Shown here: positions 21,335 to 33,300 of the stretch, piece after piece
Layout of the letters: each line of letters begins with the position of its first letter
Numbering within the stretch: the first letter of the stretch is position 1
Source of the DNA: Linanthus parryae
Lineage: Eukaryota; Streptophyta; Magnoliopsida; Ericales; Polemoniaceae
Assembly (NCBI GenBank): GCA_023055425.1
Contig: JALGPY010000006.1
Coordinates: 71,580,127-71,644,126 of the forward strand
DNA: 64,000 bases
Reading direction: 5' to 3'
Notes under the pieces: model-generated
What the model was told of the DNA's origin: nothing
What the model saw: the letters and a program-made list of their open reading frames with translations, nothing else
Databases searched by the model: none
Program-made: the position numbers and the translations under genes

Positions 21335-21710
21335 TGTTGAGTATGCCTTGGATTGAAAAGTCAATGACGGTTTGGTTTTGGAATTATTGGAGTAGTGATG
21401 CCATCATAGGTCAAAGGTTGCTATGAGTCAAAAGAGGCCACAAAGTTGTTTCCTAATCTCTTTTGGAAACCTTTGGTGGGCAGTGGGTTATTTCCTAATG
21501 ACGTGAGGTTTTTTTGTTCATAGCACTATATAAAGGATCATAGGGGTCACTAGCTATGCATGCAATACAAGTTGTAATTGTTCCTCTTAAGTGAATAAAG
21601 AGTGTTTTTCCGCCGTGGAGGTAGTTAGCAAATATTTTGCTAACGAACCACGTAAAATGCATGTGTTCTTTTTTATTCGTTCATTGTTCGTGAGGTGGTT
21701 TGTCATAACA
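21335..21710 (+). repeat. Copia 3' LTR (376 bp)
   Basis: It starts TGTTGAGTATGCC and ends GTCATAACA, with TSD AGTTT after it. The R-U5 half is nearly identical to the 5' LTR, while the U3 half is longer and strongly diverged. Confidence 0.92.
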
Positions 21711-21715
21711 AGTTT

Positions 21716-23625
21716 TTCATGATGAAGGCAATAAAACTCTCTTTACACTCTTTGTAGAAGTCTGAAGCATAATCTATTGAGATACGAGCATAAGCATAAT
21801 CTAATAGCGATAACTTTTAGGGACTAAATTGTAATTAGTCTTGTATCAGTTTTATTAGATTGTTAAAGAAATTCAGAAGTCCGAGAGGACAATTTCACAA
21901 TCTGTCATGGTACCAGAGCAACCCTAGCAACTGTCGCCGCCATAGCACATCCTACCAGTGCACTGCCGCCGCTGCAACCTAGCGGTCTGATCCATCTCCT
22001 CTACTTCCGCCCTCTCTCTCTCTCTCCCCCTCTCCGTCGCACACTGCGATGAAATCTGTCCTCAGAAACCGCCGCCCACTGCGACGATTTCCGATCGAAC
22101 CCTCTGCCAACAGTGGTCCGTTGATCCGAAACGCGCCTCCTGTTCTCCGCTTTGGTTTCGATCAACGTGTCTGCTCACCTTGGCGCACACTCCAGACCTT
22201 CTCGGCTGGGGCTCAACTTCTCAGATTCCGTGCTATCCGACTCGTCTTCTCGGCTTCGGCTCGGCTTCTTGGCTTGTCAAAACGGACCCTGTTCTGCTCC
22301 TTCCCTTTCCGCAGTGCGTCAAACTGTCATGTGGTTTAGTATTGTGTCCCAAGTTCACTTGTGAGATCCAGTCGGTGGCCATCTACAATCAGTTGTGGTC
22401 AATTTCAATTTCCTTCCCAGACTGGAACTCACAAATCAGACTTGGGAGTTGGTTCCTCGCCCGTCGGGGGCAAACATTCTCCGGGCTATTTGGTTATTCC
22501 GTCACAAGTTTCGGGCTGATGATACTCTTCAGCGACACAAAGCCCGCCTGGTGGCGAATGGCAAATCTCAGTTAGTGGGCGTTGATTGCGATGAGACTTT
22601 TAGTGCTGTTGTCAAACCGACCACCATCCGTACTGTTCTCACTCTTGCCATCTCTCATGCTTGGCCTATTCGCAAGTTAGATGTCAAGAATGCTTTCTTG
22701 CATGGTGATCTGGATGGGGTAGTGAATATACATCAACCACCCGACTATCGGGATCTTCACCATCCGGATCATGTATGTCGTCTTTGTAAGTCCCTCTATG
22801 GGTTGAAACAGACACCATGCGCGTGGTTTCAGCTTTTTGCTACCTTTCTCACGGGATCAGTGGGGTTCTCCAGTTGTCGATGTGATGAGTCGCTGTTTGT
22901 CTCCAGTCAGGGATCAGATATTGTCTAACTCCTCCTCTACGTCGACGATATTATCATTACAGGGTCTTCTCCTACAGTTGTGCAGATGATTATTGCTCAC
23001 CTTTCGAATGAGTTTGCTATGACTGACCTTGGACCTCTACATCACTTTCTGGGCATTGCTGTCACTCGCACTGAATCTGGTATGGTTCTCTCTCAGCGTC
23101 AGTATGCCTCTGAGATTCTACAGCGTGCATTGATGGTCGGCTGTAAGCCGATTAGCACTCCGGTTGAGACTGGCTCTAAACTCACCGCAGGTTCGGGACC
23201 TCCGGTTGATGATCACACTCTCTACCGCAGTTTAGATGGTGCTCTTCAGCACCTCACATTCACCCGTCCTGACATCTCATATACTGTTCAGCAGATCTGT
23301 ATCTTCATGCACAATCCTCGAGAGCATCATTTTCACGCGTTGAAACGCGTTCTTCGCTATGTAAGTGGCACTCTTGATCTTGAGTTTCACATCTCATCTA
23401 TTGCCTCCACGGGTCTCACGGCCTATACTGATGCGGATTGGGCAGGCTACCCGGACACACGTCGCTCCACCTCCGGTGTTTGCACCTTCTTCTTCTCAGC
23501 TGGTCGTCCAAACGAGAAGCTACTGTCTCTCGTTCTAGCGCCGAACCGAGTACCATGGCGTGGCCAACGCCGTTGGTGAGCTCTGTTGGCTTCGCAATCT
23601 TCTTCTTAAGCTTAAAACCCTACAT
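21716..23625 (+). mobile_element. Internally deleted Ty1/Copia fragment
   Basis: About 200 bp that look like the end of an LTR stop at CTGTCA near 21916. A PBS-like TGGTACCAGAGC and a Ser/Arg-rich leader (to about 22380) follow. The sequence then passes directly into reverse transcriptase, without protease or integrase. RT and RNase H blocks are clear: HKARLVANGKSQLVGVDCDE, KLDVKNAFLHGDLDG, SLYGLKQTPCAWFQ, LLLYVDDIIITG (after an in-frame stop at 22926), FTRPDISYTVQQI and YTDADWAGYPDTRRSTSG. Frameshifts near 23490-23560 follow, and the match ends at CWLRNLLL near 23610. The 3' LTR is missing. The right edge abuts a Gypsy fragment. Confidence 0.8.
22395..23612 (+). pseudogene. pol: Copia reverse transcriptase / RNase H remnant
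   Basis: Ale/Retrofit-like RT with the YVDDII catalytic motif intact, but interrupted by the stop TAA at 22926-22928 and by frameshifts in RNase H. At its left edge the RT N-terminal block (TWELVPRPSGANI) follows leader-like DNA, so gag, protease and integrase (about 2.5-3 kb in relatives) have been deleted. Confidence 0.85.
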
Positions 23626-26600
23626 TTGTGTCTAAAAGTTTCAAGACTTGTTTAAATGCTAGAAATTTTTTGAATCGCTTTGTAAACGTGAGAACTTATA
23701 TGTTGATATAGACCTTTCAAAGTGCCGACCTTTTACTTGAGCTAATTTCATTTAAATCTTACATAATACGAGACGTAACCGACCGAGAGCTCGTTCCCGT
23801 TAATATAAGTGTTGCATGTGCATTAGCATTGCATACAACTCTCATGTGCATTATTTGCATTCTCATGAAGCATGTCGTAGTTTTACGCAAACGTTTTTTC
23901 TTAAGCTTCGGGGACGAAGCTTCGTTTTAAGGGGGATATAATGTAATACCCTATATTTAAGTAAGGGGGTTATTTGGTAATTTAGGAAAAATATTTGAAA
24001 ATTTCGAGAAATGTATTTTTCAAACTTATTCTTTACAGCTTCTTAGTTTTAAAGTATAAGTGTGCCATTGGACATGTATGATTATATAGAATTTCGTTTT
24101 GAGGTTATTTTGTAGTTTTTGAAACTTCGATAATACTAAATGAAATTAATTTTGTACACTTGAAAAATACCTTTAATTTTCTAAAAGTGGATTTTGACAT
24201 TTATATACTAAGTGGTTTATTTGAAATTATTTGAAAATTTTATAAGTTATGAAACTTAACTTTTTATGTGTTGTCTATTAATTGGAAATTATATTTTCAC
24301 CCCTCAACTTTTAGCTTTCACATTTCAAACCCAACAAGCAATTCATCTCTTGCTTATTTGCATCCAACTCCTCTACCCAATATCTTTGGTCTACCCCATT
24401 AAAAATAGGAGATTTATAGTTCATCAATCTATGGACATAAACTCTCTTGTTGTATCAAGACTCCATCATCTCCATCAGTGTCTTTCTACTTCTCATTTTT
24501 TTACATTTTCTTCTCATCATGAGAACTCAAACACACACTCTTCTCTCTCTCCCAAAATTTCATTCCTGTTTTTGGGTGTTGACCTCACAAAAACACCATC
24601 AAAATATTATTTTCTAGCATCCAAATCATGAAAAACTTGAGCACAAGCTTAGTAGGATCATGGTGGGGAGTTCTTTAACCATTACACTCAAGGATTGGAG
24701 GCCAATTTCACTCTTTCATTCATCCCTTCTTGAATCTTGTGGTAAATATTTCTTCTACCCTTGAATTCATGTTTGCATGTCTATGTTTAACATTGATTTA
24801 TGAATATTCATCTTAGATTTCTTCATCTCCAAACTTGATTATTCATTTTTTTAGGCTTGATCATGAGTTTGACACTTGAATGTTATCTATTTCATGAAAC
24901 TCAAACTAGAACCCACATGCACTTTGTAAATTTCTTGGTAGTTGAACTTGCATGTCAAGAATACTTTGATATTTTTTGTCAATATCATGTAAAAAAATTA
25001 TTTCATACTTAAAATGATGTTATTTGGGTGAAAATCAAGTCTACTTAAATTGCATGGACCACTACAACCACTCTTGTTGATTTTTGGAAAGTTTACATGT
25101 TGATAGAATTTGACCAGTTTGTGAAAACATGGATTCTCTCCAAATTTTGTTACTGTAGAATTTTCAAATCTTGCATATTTTGAACCTAGACTCAAAGGTG
25201 GTAAGTTTGAGAAAAAAACTCGACTTCATAGCCTTTTTCGTTAGCAAGATAAACTCATTCTAAGTTGCATGTTTTCTGAAACTCAATTTCTGGACCAGTC
25301 TTGTCATTTTTGTTAAAATCCCCATTTACAGAAACTTGTGGCACCGAATATTTCTTGTGATGAAACTAGACACATAGGGTATTCATTCTGGAGAAGATGG
25401 GCATTTTTCCTGTTCTTCAAGTAGTAATTGTCCTTCCAAGTTGAAACTTGCAGCCAAACTTGTCTCTTCACAGCATTGTTCGTTTATTTTGTAACTTGAG
25501 TTTTATATAGATATGCATGATTTTCTTTATGTTTCTGTAAGTAGACACTTTTAGTTTGATCATAAATTAATTTAATTATTTTAAGAGATGTTTTGATATG
25601 GTAAATATGCACCTAAATTCAGAGCTATAATTCTGTCCAGAATTGTAGTTTCACAGTTTTTAGAAAACTTGAATTTTCGAAATTCTAAGTGTTTTGTTGG
25701 ATTTTTTTTGATAAGTGAACATCATTATATGTGAATTGTTGACATATAGGGCTATGTGACATTTAGGTTTGCATTGGATTATGGATGTGTAAATTGATTA
25801 TAATGAGTACGTTATACGTGTGATTGTAGATATTGGCCTCGTAGGAAAGAGTGGTTTTCATTGGAGTGCTAGACTTAATTTCTTGCTCTTGGTTGTGCTT
25901 TATCACAGTGGTAAGTACATATGTGCGGCCTTTTCTTATCAAAATGCGTGTATGTGTGTGATGTTTCAAATGAATGATTTGTTATATGAAAAAGTATGAG
26001 AATGCATAATTTAAACTTGATAGTTGTTTGGAATGTTTTTTTGATCTCCTTTGAGAACTCTTGGAAATTGATTGTGAAATATTGAATACGATAAAGAAAA
26101 TTAATAAGACAGTTGTAATAGATTTAGGACAATGTACAGAGTTGTGTTATTTATGGCTTCGACCGGAGGTGCCAAGCGATCCTCCTTTTCTTATGGCTAC
26201 AGCCATTGAAGCAATGCTTCGTATTATATGATAGAATTTTAATGTTCACAAATCTACCCTCGAAGAGCCAAAATGTACCAAGGTATTGCGGTCAAGGGGT
26301 TTGTAGCGCTATAGCGTGCTACTTATACTTGTAAGGGTCACTACGGTATAGGGAAGTCGACACTTAAGGCCTTCTTAGCTAATCTTGTGAGCGGGGATTT
26401 ACGTATGGGCTCCGTTAATGCTCGGGTGAAATAGGGTTGATAGACCCTAGAAGAAACCCTTTATGATTACTTCGTGATCCTTATGTCTACATCGATCATG
26501 CTGGTGGTTCTGGACATGCCTCAACTAAACTTAACGATTAATTGGACTTGCAAGAAAGTTGACTATTATATTGATGTTGTTTGTGGCTCTGGATATGCCA

Positions 26601-27160
26601 TAATCGAATTAAATGAGTTGAAAAGCTTTGGCTACTCGTGATTTAATATTGTTATCAGTTCAAGATAACTTGTTTATTGTTGATGCTTTACTGGTTTAAG
26701 AATATATTGAATACTCATGGTTTATTAACGTTTTAAAGTTGGAAGTACCTGCTATGCGAAAACGTAAATTTTATCAGAAATTCCCAACTCTTTTACTTAT
26801 TATCATTTCATATCTCTTGATTTATTTCAAATCATGCTTGTGTGCGGCTCATTGCTTTACATGTTGTAGTGTGTATTTACTTAGCTTTTACTGACTGTAT
26901 TCAAATTTATGGTGTATGCGTTTGTTATTTCAAAAACCACCACAAGTTAGTGAAAGTCGGGATGGGAGCGTGGAACGAGAAGAGAACATCGAGCATAAGA
27001 TTAGATCACTTTGTAGATCACAACCATCTCTTCTTCAAATTGTATATATCATCAAAAAATTGTTGTGTACTTTAGTCGAGATATAATCTTAATAGTTAAT
27101 AATATACTTTTGGTTATTGATTGTCGCTTTAACCCTGAACCGAGATCCCGGGTTGTTACA
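23626..27160 (+). mobile_element. 3' end of a chromovirus-like Gypsy element
   Basis: About 315 bp of internal 3' sequence ends in the typical block GACGAAGCTTCGTTTTAAGG, then a PPT (GGGGGATATAA) and the LTR start TGTAATACCC at 23942. The LTR appears to end at GGGTTGTTACA (27160), 3219 bp long. The 5' part of the element is missing. The same block and LTR termini recur in the LARD-like element at 36596-53805. A second possible right edge is GGGTATTACA at 27457, but that reads better as a fragment of an oppositely oriented LTR. Confidence 0.7.
23942..27160 (+). repeat. Chromovirus-like 3' LTR (about 3.2 kb)
   Basis: AT-rich, with no credible ORF. It carries a block (about 26150-26530) with wording also seen in the solo LTR at 54101-55167, for example ctacag/gcgatcctcc and the phrase around gctcgg(g/a)tgaa. 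End assignment is by the TG...CA rule only. Confidence 0.6.
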
Positions 27161-27482
27161 CGAGTTATCAGGAGAAGATGAGGTTATGTACAAAGGGGAA
27201 ATTTGTTTTGCATGTGGGTTGGAAGATGTGAAAAAAAAAGTGTTTGTTTTAGTTTTATTTTATTTCTTTTTTGTATTTGCTCATAACATTTTAAAGCTTC
27301 TTCAAACTACAACTTCTTCCCCCACTAAATGTTTAATTAACTAGCTTTTACTTTTTGAAACTACAACAACCTCTCCTATTTCGAAATACTTCGAAAATAT
27401 TAATATAAACTTGTGAAATATCATTGAATAACCACTATAATAATACGGGGTATTACAGTGGTAGTGGCGGTTCCCATCGGCC
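27161..27482. other. Short interval, possible LTR scrap
   Basis: The right half ends in ACGGGGTATTACA at 27457, which looks like the 5' edge of a minus-oriented LTR (TGTAATACCCCG...). The rest of that LTR is not present to the left. No gene is seen. Confidence 0.4.
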
Positions 27483-28857
27483 TGTTGGAGTATATGCCCT
27501 AGAGGCAAGCTTATTTTAGTATGAACAATGTTTTGGCTAGAACATTCGTTTATTATTTATGGAAATATTTAATATAATGAAGTCCTCAGATTACAAATTG
27601 TTGTTTATCTTAAATACCCCTACTCAAGTATATTGATTAATAGAACACTCACTATACATGGAGACTAGTATGTGGGTAGATTGATATGGAGATATCAAGT
27701 CTAACACATGGGTATGCATTAGGAGTAATGGCACACTGGATTGACGCACCACGAGAAGGCTAGATTAGATTATGTCAATGGCACAAGTGCTTCTCATAGT
27801 GACAATGGTGTTGTAGTCCTTAGACTTGAAGTCACTAGATACTCTAGTTGTGAAATATCATGTTTTGACCTAGTCAAATGTTACACCGTAACTGGGTAAC
27901 TATATAGGCGGTAATCGGACATGATAGGAAGCAATCTGAGAGATTGTAGTGACGTAGAGAGGATCCGTCCCTCTCACATAGTGGGAGAAAATATCCACAT
28001 CCACTCGAGGGGTAGTGCTTATGGAATGTCTGGCCAGACTCAGATAAAACAGTATGTGAATTGTTGTTATCTATATAAATAAGACTATTCCCAAGATCGA
28101 GAAACTATGGATTGGATATACGAGTGTGACACTTATGTCTCGTATCCGATCCGGATATTGAAACAGAGGGACATATACAACACGGTAACATTGGGCACAT
28201 GGTTTGTCAGATGGCATATATGTGTTGCTAGACACCAATTGATGTTTGTAATTGTTACTACCAACTTAATAGGAACCTACAAGGTCATACACCGAAAGGA
28301 TCAAACTGGAAATGATGTTAATTAGTTGGACTAATTAACATAGAAGGATATATGATCAAAACACAACCGCATGCAAAGTTAGTTGAGCTAAGATGAAAAG
28401 TAGACTAATCCGTGTATGGACATGATTAGTATTGGGGCTAGTTTGTAGTTAATAAGGAGTTATTAACTATAAAAGGTCAATCCTAGCTTATTATTTCTTA
28501 TGATTTGTCATTGAGAGAAATAAAAGAGCAAGGAGAGAGACCCCAAGAAGGAGCCGCCCCCTTACCCGTCGACCTCACAAGGTGGTTCGGACACCTCTTG
28601 GCTCCGGTTTGCGCTATCCTTTTGCTTCCCTATTCAACGTAGCTTGCACAAGACGTGAAGGGTGATTCCAGTTGCAATCCTAGGTATGGATACCGGTAGA
28701 TACGAGGACGCTATTATTCTTTGTGATCATACAAACTCACAAGGTACACAACTCTTCTATTATCATATTATGATGCATTAACCTGCGGTTCATGGAGGGT
28801 ATTGATCAGGGAATTATTATTGTATTTCCAATGCGTATCCCGCATCAAAATCCTACA
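27483..28857 (+). repeat. Solo Copia LTR (1375 bp)
   Basis: It starts TGTTGGAGTATATGCCC and ends ATCAAAATCCTACA. A perfect TSD CGGCC lies on both sides (27478-27482 and 28858-28862), with no internal region. It is clearly related to the 1432-bp LTRs at 48329 and 52365 (shared TGCCCTAGAGGCAA start and CCCTACA-type end). It is the product of LTR-LTR recombination after insertion. Confidence 0.92.
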
Positions 28858-29644
28858 CGGCCTTCTTCAGCGGTGGCGGCGGCTGCGACTGGGCTGCTGC
28901 CGCTGCTCCTGTTCGTCCGAGATGGAGGGGAGGCAAAGAAAGAGGGCGACAGAGGGAAAGAAAGGTGGTGGTGAGAGTAGTGTTGAGTGTGATGGTGGCG
29001 GTTGGTGCTGGGTGTGGTCGGCCGAAGGAAAGAAGAGGAAGAAGAAGAAGAAGTTTAAGAAGAGAAAAGAATAAGACAAAATGTCTTGGGTGAAACAAAA
29101 ATATGCAGACGGTGTGTTGGGGGGGGGGGGGGGGATGATGTGTCATTAAATAAAGAAAGGTAGACATTTAGTACATGGTATGTATACGTTAGTGTATGGT
29201 ATGTGTACAAGTTTTATATAAATATATGTAATTTGTATAGTACAAGTATTACTATAAAGTATTATATACAGTATGTGCATTGTATAATGTAAAGTATATG
29301 TACATGAAAAGTATTTACATACTATTAATTTTGTAAAGGACAAATACAACCCCTAATTTCAAGATTGAAGAATTTGACCCCCCCCCCCCCTCTTCATGAA
29401 AAGTTGAAAACCACCCCAAATTTTAAAACATGACATTTAATCAATAAAACACAGCGTAATAGTAATTTATCAGATGACTCCACTTATCACAATAACTATA
29501 AACAAATAGTTTATCAAGACTAGCATGAATATCGAACCTGTAAATCTCTATGAAGTGTAATTTACTAAAATACCTCTAGAGTAGAATGCGATTTGTTACA
29601 TGTACTGTATTCTTCAATCAATCAATTAAAAAGAATATTTTAAC

Positions 29645-29750
29645 CAAATTGACATAAAAAGTTGTTCACACCTATCTCTTCAAGATTGAATCCCTAAAAC
29701 TTGATACAAGAACTTTTAAATGAATATCCGTTACAATGTTCAAATAGAAG
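29645..29750 (+). repeat. Direct repeat flanking the intact Copia, left copy
   Basis: This stretch (TTGTTCACACCTATCTCTT, then ttgatacaagaactt) recurs at 35481-35580 with roughly 80-85% identity by eye, in the same orientation on the other side of the Copia. Confidence 0.7.
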
Positions 29751-29824
29751 TTGAATGGTACGATTCAGCTTAAGAAATCTAATACTGAATATTGTCAAAT
29801 CGTTAAATGAAATCCAAGATACGC

Positions 29825-29920
29825 TCAAGTGGTCAAGCTCATGCGTACATAGAAAGGTCTATTGAGGGTATAGAAGTCTTGGGATCTGACGATCCGCGCC
29901 AAAGCTAATACAAGTGTCAT
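29825..29920 (+). repeat. Possible degenerate SINE or tRNA-like head
   Basis: An A-box-like GCTCAAGTGGTCAAGC is followed by a weak B-box-like GGGATCTGAC. It is too degenerate to be a tRNA gene. A clearer example lies at 36478. Confidence 0.25.
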
Positions 29921-29979
29921 TCCCAACTATATATGCCATACCGTTGAGAATAACAATGGTATGTGAACAAACATTTTTC

Positions 29980-30299
29980 TGATAAAATGCAGATTAAATT
30001 CTTGTATGTTTGGGCTTATGTTTGGGCTTTATTCCTTCTCATTTTAAGCTTTGTGTAATTGGGCTAATGTAACAGCCCATAACTATTAGTCTGAGCCCAT
30101 TTATTCAATCAGCCCATCATAAACCCTAATCACTTCCAGCCGTTGGATTAGTCTAGTACATCCGACCGTTGACATGTCTTGTATAAATTGTGAGCTACAG
30201 TAACGGACTGATTAATGAATTCATTCTCTTCTTTTGGTTCATTCACTGTGCCTCTCTCTCTTCTCTGTATTTTCTCTCTAGAACCCTTTGGTTCTTTCA
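29980..30299 (+). repeat. Intact Copia 5' LTR (320 bp)
   Basis: TGATAAAATGCAG...GGTTCTTTCA. A TATA-like TGTATAAATT lies near 30180. CTCTCT-rich sequence follows, as in plant 5' leaders. No difference from the 3' LTR was found on reading. Confidence 0.95.
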
Positions 30300-30311
30300 T
30301 GGTATCAGAGC
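30300..30311 (+). other. Intact Copia primer-binding site (initiator tRNA-Met)
   Basis: TGGTATCAGAGC begins immediately after the LTR's CA and is complementary to initiator tRNA-Met. The gag ATG follows only a few bases later. Confidence 0.92.
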
Positions 30312-30315
30312 GCTA

Positions 30316-33300
30316 ATGGCTCTTTCTACTACCTCAACGGCTTCACCACCGTTGTATCTTCTATCAAATATTCACAATTTGTTACCCTTTAAGCTTGATG
30401 CTTCCAATTTTGTCTTATGGAAGCACCAAATCACTTCAATCTTCAGAACCCACTCTCTTTTTGGCTATCTCGATGGATCTATACCATGCCCTCCTCAGCA
30501 TCTCCAAGATGTCTCCGATGCTCCTTCTCCGGCGGTGAATCCAGCGTTCACCGCATGGTTGCTTCAAGATCAGGCGGTCTTGACGATCCTAAACGCCACG
30601 CTTTCCCAAGAATCGTTGACTTTGGTGATTGGATCTACCACCTCCAGAGAGGCCTGGTTGATTCTTGAGCGCCGCTATGCTTCCCTTACCAGATCTCATG
30701 TTCTCACCCTCAAGTCAGATCTGGCATCGATCAAGAAACGGTCGGACTCCATAGATCTTTACATGCAGAAGCTGAAAACCATCCGTGACAAACTCGCCGT
30801 TTCATCCTCGTTTGTCTCCGACGAAGACATGCTGCTCTACACACTGAATGGTCTCCCGCCGGAGTACAACTCTTTCCGGTCATCTCTTCGTATTCACTCC
30901 TCCCCACTGTCGTTTGAAGATCTTCATGTTCTTCTCAAAGCGGAGGAACAGATGCATGCAGCCCAATCGAATTCCTCTGGTGATTTCACACCAACAGCCT
31001 TCTACCACTCCACTGGCAACCGCGGCGGCCGAAACCCTAACGGCAACCGTGGCGGCGGTGGACGGTTCGGGTCTCGCAACCACGGAGGAGGACGATCCGA
31101 TTCCAGAGGAGGACGGTTCGGTTCCGAACCAAACCATGGTTATGGAAACGGATCGGGTTCTGGATCCGGGTTTGGTAACGGATCTGGATCCGGTTACGGG
31201 TCAGGTTTTTCGGGTCGTGGATCTGGTAGATCCGGTTCAAGAGGGCGGTTCACTGGTTCGGGTCGAGGAGGTTCAGGACCAATTACTTGTCAAATCTGTG
31301 GGTACAACTACCATTCGGCTATTGACTGCTACCACCGAATGGATTATGCGTACCAAGGTCGTCACCCACCTGAGCAGCTCTCCGCCATGGCCGCACAATC
31401 CTCTGCACACCCGTCTCCTGTCTCTGATCTCTGGCTTTCGGACACCGGAGCATCAAATCACATGACTGCTGATTTTGGTAATCTGTCTCTTGCTGAACCT
31501 TATACTGGAAATGACTATGTCACAGTTGGTAACGGATCTTCTCTCCCCATTCAGAATTCTGGTACTGCTTACTTCACTACTTCTAATAATTCTTTTGCAT
31601 TACAAAATACTTTACATGTACCAAAACTTTCGGTTAATCTTCTTTCTGTACATAAATTTTGCACTGATCATGATGCACGATTTATCTTTGACAAAGACTC
31701 ATTCTGCATTCAGGCCAAAGCCACGGGCAAAATACTGTTTCAAGGCCCCAGTAAAAATGGATTATATCCAATGTCTTCTGTGTCACTGTCTTCAAGTCAT
31801 CAAGCATATTTGGGACAAAGAATTCAGTCCCAACTTTGGCACTCTCGTCTTGGGCATCCTTCTAATTCTGTTTTAGCAAAATGTCTTCATACTTTACCTG
31901 TTTCTTCTTCTGTTGAACAAAATGTTGGCAAAATCTGTGAAAGTTGTTTAGCTGGTAAAATGTCTAGATTACCCTACACCAATTCTACTTCTGTTTCTAC
32001 TATACCTCTGCATTTACTCCACAGTGATGTTTGGGGACCTGCATCTACAATCTCTTATAATGGCTACAAATACTATGTTCTGTTTATTGATGATTTTTCA
32101 AAATTCACTTGGTTGTTTCCTTTGAAGCTTAAATCTGAAGTTAGTTCTGTTTTTGACACATTTAAGACATTTATAGAAAAATTATTAAATCACTCCATCA
32201 AAATCTTTAGATCAGATGGAGGAGGAGAGTACATTGCTTACACCTTTCAAAAGATATTGAATGATAATGGCATATTGCATCAAAAATGTTGTCCTTATAC
32301 TCCACAACAGAATGGTATTGCAGAAAGGAAACACAGACACATTATAGAAACAGCAGTCACACTTCTTAATAATGCAAGTTTACCTAAATACTTTTGGTAC
32401 CATGCTGTTGCTGCATCTACTTATTTAATTAATCGCATGCCAAGTTCAAACACTTCACATAAATCACCTTATGAACTTCTGTTTCACTCTAAACCTGATT
32501 ATTCTTACTTAAAAGTTTTTGGTTGTGCTTGTTTTCCAAGATTAACTGACTATAACAATTCCAAATTAGATCCCAAAACAAAAAAATGTGTCTTCTTAGG
32601 TTATGCCTCTGGTTACAAAGGCTACTTGTGCTTTGACCCAACTTGCAAAAAATTCTATATTAGCAGGGATGTTGTTTTTGATGAGTTTTCTTTCCCTTAT
32701 TCTACTTCTCATTCTGCAGATAATTCAAATGTCTCACATTTACCTGTTTCTTTTTCAGGTTCAGGTCCCTCTCCCATTCATGACTTAGCTCATGATTTAT
32801 CTGGTTCTATACCAGATACACCCATTTCTGAGGGAACTGGGAACTTGCATGCCACTGGTTCTGTGGATGCTTCTCCACCACCTTGTACTGCTGCTACAGA
32901 TGCTACACAGGTCACTACTGTGTCCTCCACAGATACTACACCAGCTAGCAGTCATGGTGGTGAGACATCTCCAGTTCCAGGTTCAGGATTGGTAAGCTCC
33001 CACCCAGTGATGATTCCCCCCTCCCCCCCTCCTCCTCCCCCAGGTCACCCTATGTGCACACGTAGCAAATCTGGCATTAGCAAAAAGAAGTTAATTTTTA
33101 CTGCTTGCATTCCTCACTCTGGTTTTTCTGCAACCACTACACACACTGATCTTTATGATCCCACCTCTTACACCCAAGCTGTTAAAACTCCTCATTGGCA
33201 AAATGCAATGACTGAGGAGTATAACAGTTTGGTACAGCAACAGACCTGGAGTTTGGTGCCACCACCTCCAAAAGCCACCATAATTGGAAATAAGTGGGTT

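Larger units (their letters stand above)
16958..21710 (+). mobile_element. Tork/TNT1-like Ty1/Copia retrotransposon, decayed
   Basis: LTRs lie at 16958-17294 and 21335-21710. The TSD AGTTT is perfect (16953-16957 and 21711-21715). A PBS and a PPT are present. Genes run in the order gag, protease, integrase, RT, RNase H, which defines Copia. Stops, frameshifts and deletions scatter through pol. The two LTRs match closely only in their 3' halves; their U3 halves are very different, which is unusual for one insertion. Confidence 0.93.
28863..29979. other. Gene-free interval with LTR-like GGT-rich stretch and homopolymers
   Basis: 28863-29080 is GGT/GGAG-rich and resembles the G-rich middle of the LARD and solo LTRs (38700-39100, 45000-45500), so it may be an LTR scrap split by the solo Copia LTR. 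Long poly-G (29120-29134) and poly-C (29377-29391) runs follow. The rest is AT-rich. Proline- and glycine-rich ORFs here are compositional. Confidence 0.45.

Noticed and set aside
23942..27457. A single 3.5-kb LTR ending at GGGTATTACA (27457)
   Set aside because: GGGTATTACA is the reverse complement of the family's LTR start, so it should mark the edge of an oppositely oriented LTR; GGGTTGTTACA at 27160 fits better as the 3' end.
30848..31465. ORF of 205 codons overlapping the Copia gag region
   Set aside because: It is an out-of-frame shadow of the Gly-rich linker of the intact polyprotein.
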